NCBI GenBank assembly: GCA_958298945.1
Contig: CATQJD010000005.1
Location: forward strand, 372,001-436,000
Direction of reading: 5' to 3'
Length of the DNA stretch: 64,000 nucleotides
Source: Atherix ibis
Lineage: Eukaryota > Arthropoda > Insecta > Diptera > Athericidae
Made by a program: the position numbers and the translations under genes. The first letter of the stretch is position 1. Every line of letters begins with the position of its first letter. Of this stretch, positions 63,056-64,000 are shown piece after piece. Below the pieces are notes generated by a model, which made no database searches, was not told the DNA's origin, and saw only the letters and a list, made by a program, of their open reading frames with translations.

Positions 63056-64000
63056 GGAATATGAAGTAGTATGTTTAAGAGGAATATGAAGTAGTATGTT
63101 TAAGAGGAATATGAAGTAGTATGTTTAAGAGGAATATGAAGTAGTATGTTTAAGAGGAATATGAAGTAATATGTTTAAGAGGGATATGAAGTAGTATGTT
63201 TAAGAAGAATATGAAGTAGTATGTTTAAGAGGAATATAAAGTAGTATGTTTAAGAGGAATATGAAGTAGTATGTTTAAGAGGAATATGAAGAAGTAAATT
63301 TAAGAGGAATATGAAGTAGTATGTTAAAGAGGAATATGAAGTAGTATGTTTAAGAGGAATATGAAGTAGTATGTTTAAGAGGAATATGAAGTAGTATGTT
63401 TAAGAAGAATATGAAGTAGTATGTTTACGAGGAATATGAAGTAGTATATTTAAGAGGAATATGAAGTAGTATATTTAAGAGGAATATGAATTAGTATGTT
63501 TAAGAGGAATATGAAGTAGTATGTTTAAGAGGAATATGAAGTAGTATGTTTAAGAGGAATATGAAGTAGTATGATTAAGAGGAATATGAAGTAGTATGTT
63601 TAAGAGGAATATGAAGTAGTATGTTTGAGAGGAATATGAAGTAGTATGTTTAAGAGTAATATGAAGTAGTATGTTTAAGAGGAATATGAAGTAGTATGTT
63701 TAAGAAGAATATGAAGTAGTATGTTTAAGAGGAATATGAAGTAGTATGTTTAAGAGCAATATGAAGTAGTATTTTTAAGAGTAATATGAAGAAGTATGTT
63801 CAAGAGGAATATGAAGTAGTATGTTTAAGAGGAATATGAAGTAGTATGTTTAAGAGGAATATGAAGTTGTATGTTTAAGAGGAATATGAAGTAGTACGTT
63901 TAAGAGGAATATGAAGTATTATGTTTAAGAGGAATATGAAGTAGTATGTTTAAGAGGAATATGAAGTAGTATGTTTAAGAGGAATATGAAGTAGTATGTT
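63056..64000 (+). repeat. Right end of the window: near-consensus satellite
   Basis: A run of ordinary 25-bp monomers with no length variant. It includes a last appearance of the unit L markers (TTTGAGAGG, GAGTAATATG, GAGCAATATG, GTATTTTTAAG, GTTCAAGAGG) around 63600-63810. The final monomer is cut at 20 bases by the window edge, and nothing suggests that the array is ending. Confidence 0.9.

Larger units (their letters stand above)
1..64000 (+). repeat. 25-bp satellite DNA array filling the whole window
   Basis: A head-to-tail array of a 25-bp monomer that starts GGAAT, has the core AAGTAGTAT (monomer bases 9-17) and ends TTTAAGA. Base 1 is the first base of a monomer and the window ends 20 bases into another, so the array continues on both sides. 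Following GGAAT through the window gives about 2,563 monomers plus the partial one; 61 are not 25 bp long and their net length change is -95 bp, which agrees with the final phase. All monomers share one orientation. The consensus is 28% GC with no C on this strand. Most copies differ from the consensus at zero to three positions. There is no unique sequence, transposon or gene anywhere, so this entry also covers every gene-free stretch. By family knowledge this is eukaryotic satellite DNA; whether it is centromeric, subtelomeric or elsewhere cannot be seen. The host is unknown. Confidence 0.98.

Noticed and set aside
1..64000. Protein-coding potential in long repeats
   Set aside because: The + monomer contains TGA, TAG and TAA; the - strand has TAA once per monomer. 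With a 25-bp period each frame is stopped about every 75 bp, so only short chance ORFs exist.
1..64000. CRISPR array
   Set aside because: The 25-bp units abut directly, with no unique spacers between them.
1..64000. Human-type satellite II/III, suggested by GGAAT in every unit
   Set aside because: GGAAT occurs once per 25 bp, not as a pentamer run, and the remaining 20 bases do not follow the GGAAT pattern.
1..64000. Telomere repeat or CENP-B box
   Set aside because: No TTAGGG, TTTAGGG or TTAGG runs were seen, and a CENP-B box needs CpG, which the consensus cannot contain.

Overview
The whole 64 kb window is one uninterrupted tandem array of a 25-bp satellite (minisatellite-scale) monomer. 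I found no protein-coding gene, RNA gene, mobile element, CRISPR array or unique-sequence island. Following the start of each monomer (GGAAT) across the window gives about 2,563 complete monomers plus a final 20-bp partial one, all in the same orientation. The array runs off both ends, so its true length, flanks and chromosomal position are unknown. A perfect consensus monomer sits at 126-150. A megabase-style, TE-free, AT-rich array of this kind points to eukaryotic heterochromatin (centromeric, pericentromeric, subtelomeric or sex/B-chromosome type). The sequence gives no basis for naming a species.

The consensus has no cytosine on the + strand (10 A, 8 T, 7 G, 0 C), so nearly all cytosines lie on the - strand. 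Stops TGA, TAG and TAA occur in every + monomer. The - strand has one TAA per monomer, and because 25 is not a multiple of 3 every frame is closed about every 75 bp.

The information in the window lies in the variant monomers, which show layered segmental duplications. 1-5.2 kb: a ~1 kb block copied 2,971 bp downstream, a 725-bp tandem duplication, and blocks at offsets 1,874 and 675. 5.2-11 kb: a loose ~3.2 kb repeat unit. 12.8-15.8 kb is copied non-adjacently at 21.45-24.3 kb. 15.98-19 kb: offsets 499 and 1,267. 19.4-19.9 kb: a 257-bp tandem duplication carrying a 9-bp micro-inversion of the monomer core. 24-32 kb: units of 600, 1,225, 1,550 and 3,649 bp. 33.6-43 kb: ~2.1-2.2 kb units and 1,123/1,148-bp units. 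43.3-50.7 kb: a clean 3,694-bp tandem duplication with an 824-bp duplication nested inside. 50.5-57.9 kb: three copies of a 103-monomer (2,562-bp) unit, the middle one lacking 11 monomers. 57-64 kb: offsets of 1,449, 499 and 743 bp.

Only 61 monomers depart from 25 bp: 57 are shorter and 4 longer. They are concentrated in the right half (3 in the first 16 kb, 48 after 33 kb). These length variants act as barcodes that define the duplication units and the order of events. The picture fits expansion by unequal exchange or replication slippage at many scales. No multi-gene system is present; the notable points are the strand asymmetry, the duplication hierarchy and the micro-inversion.
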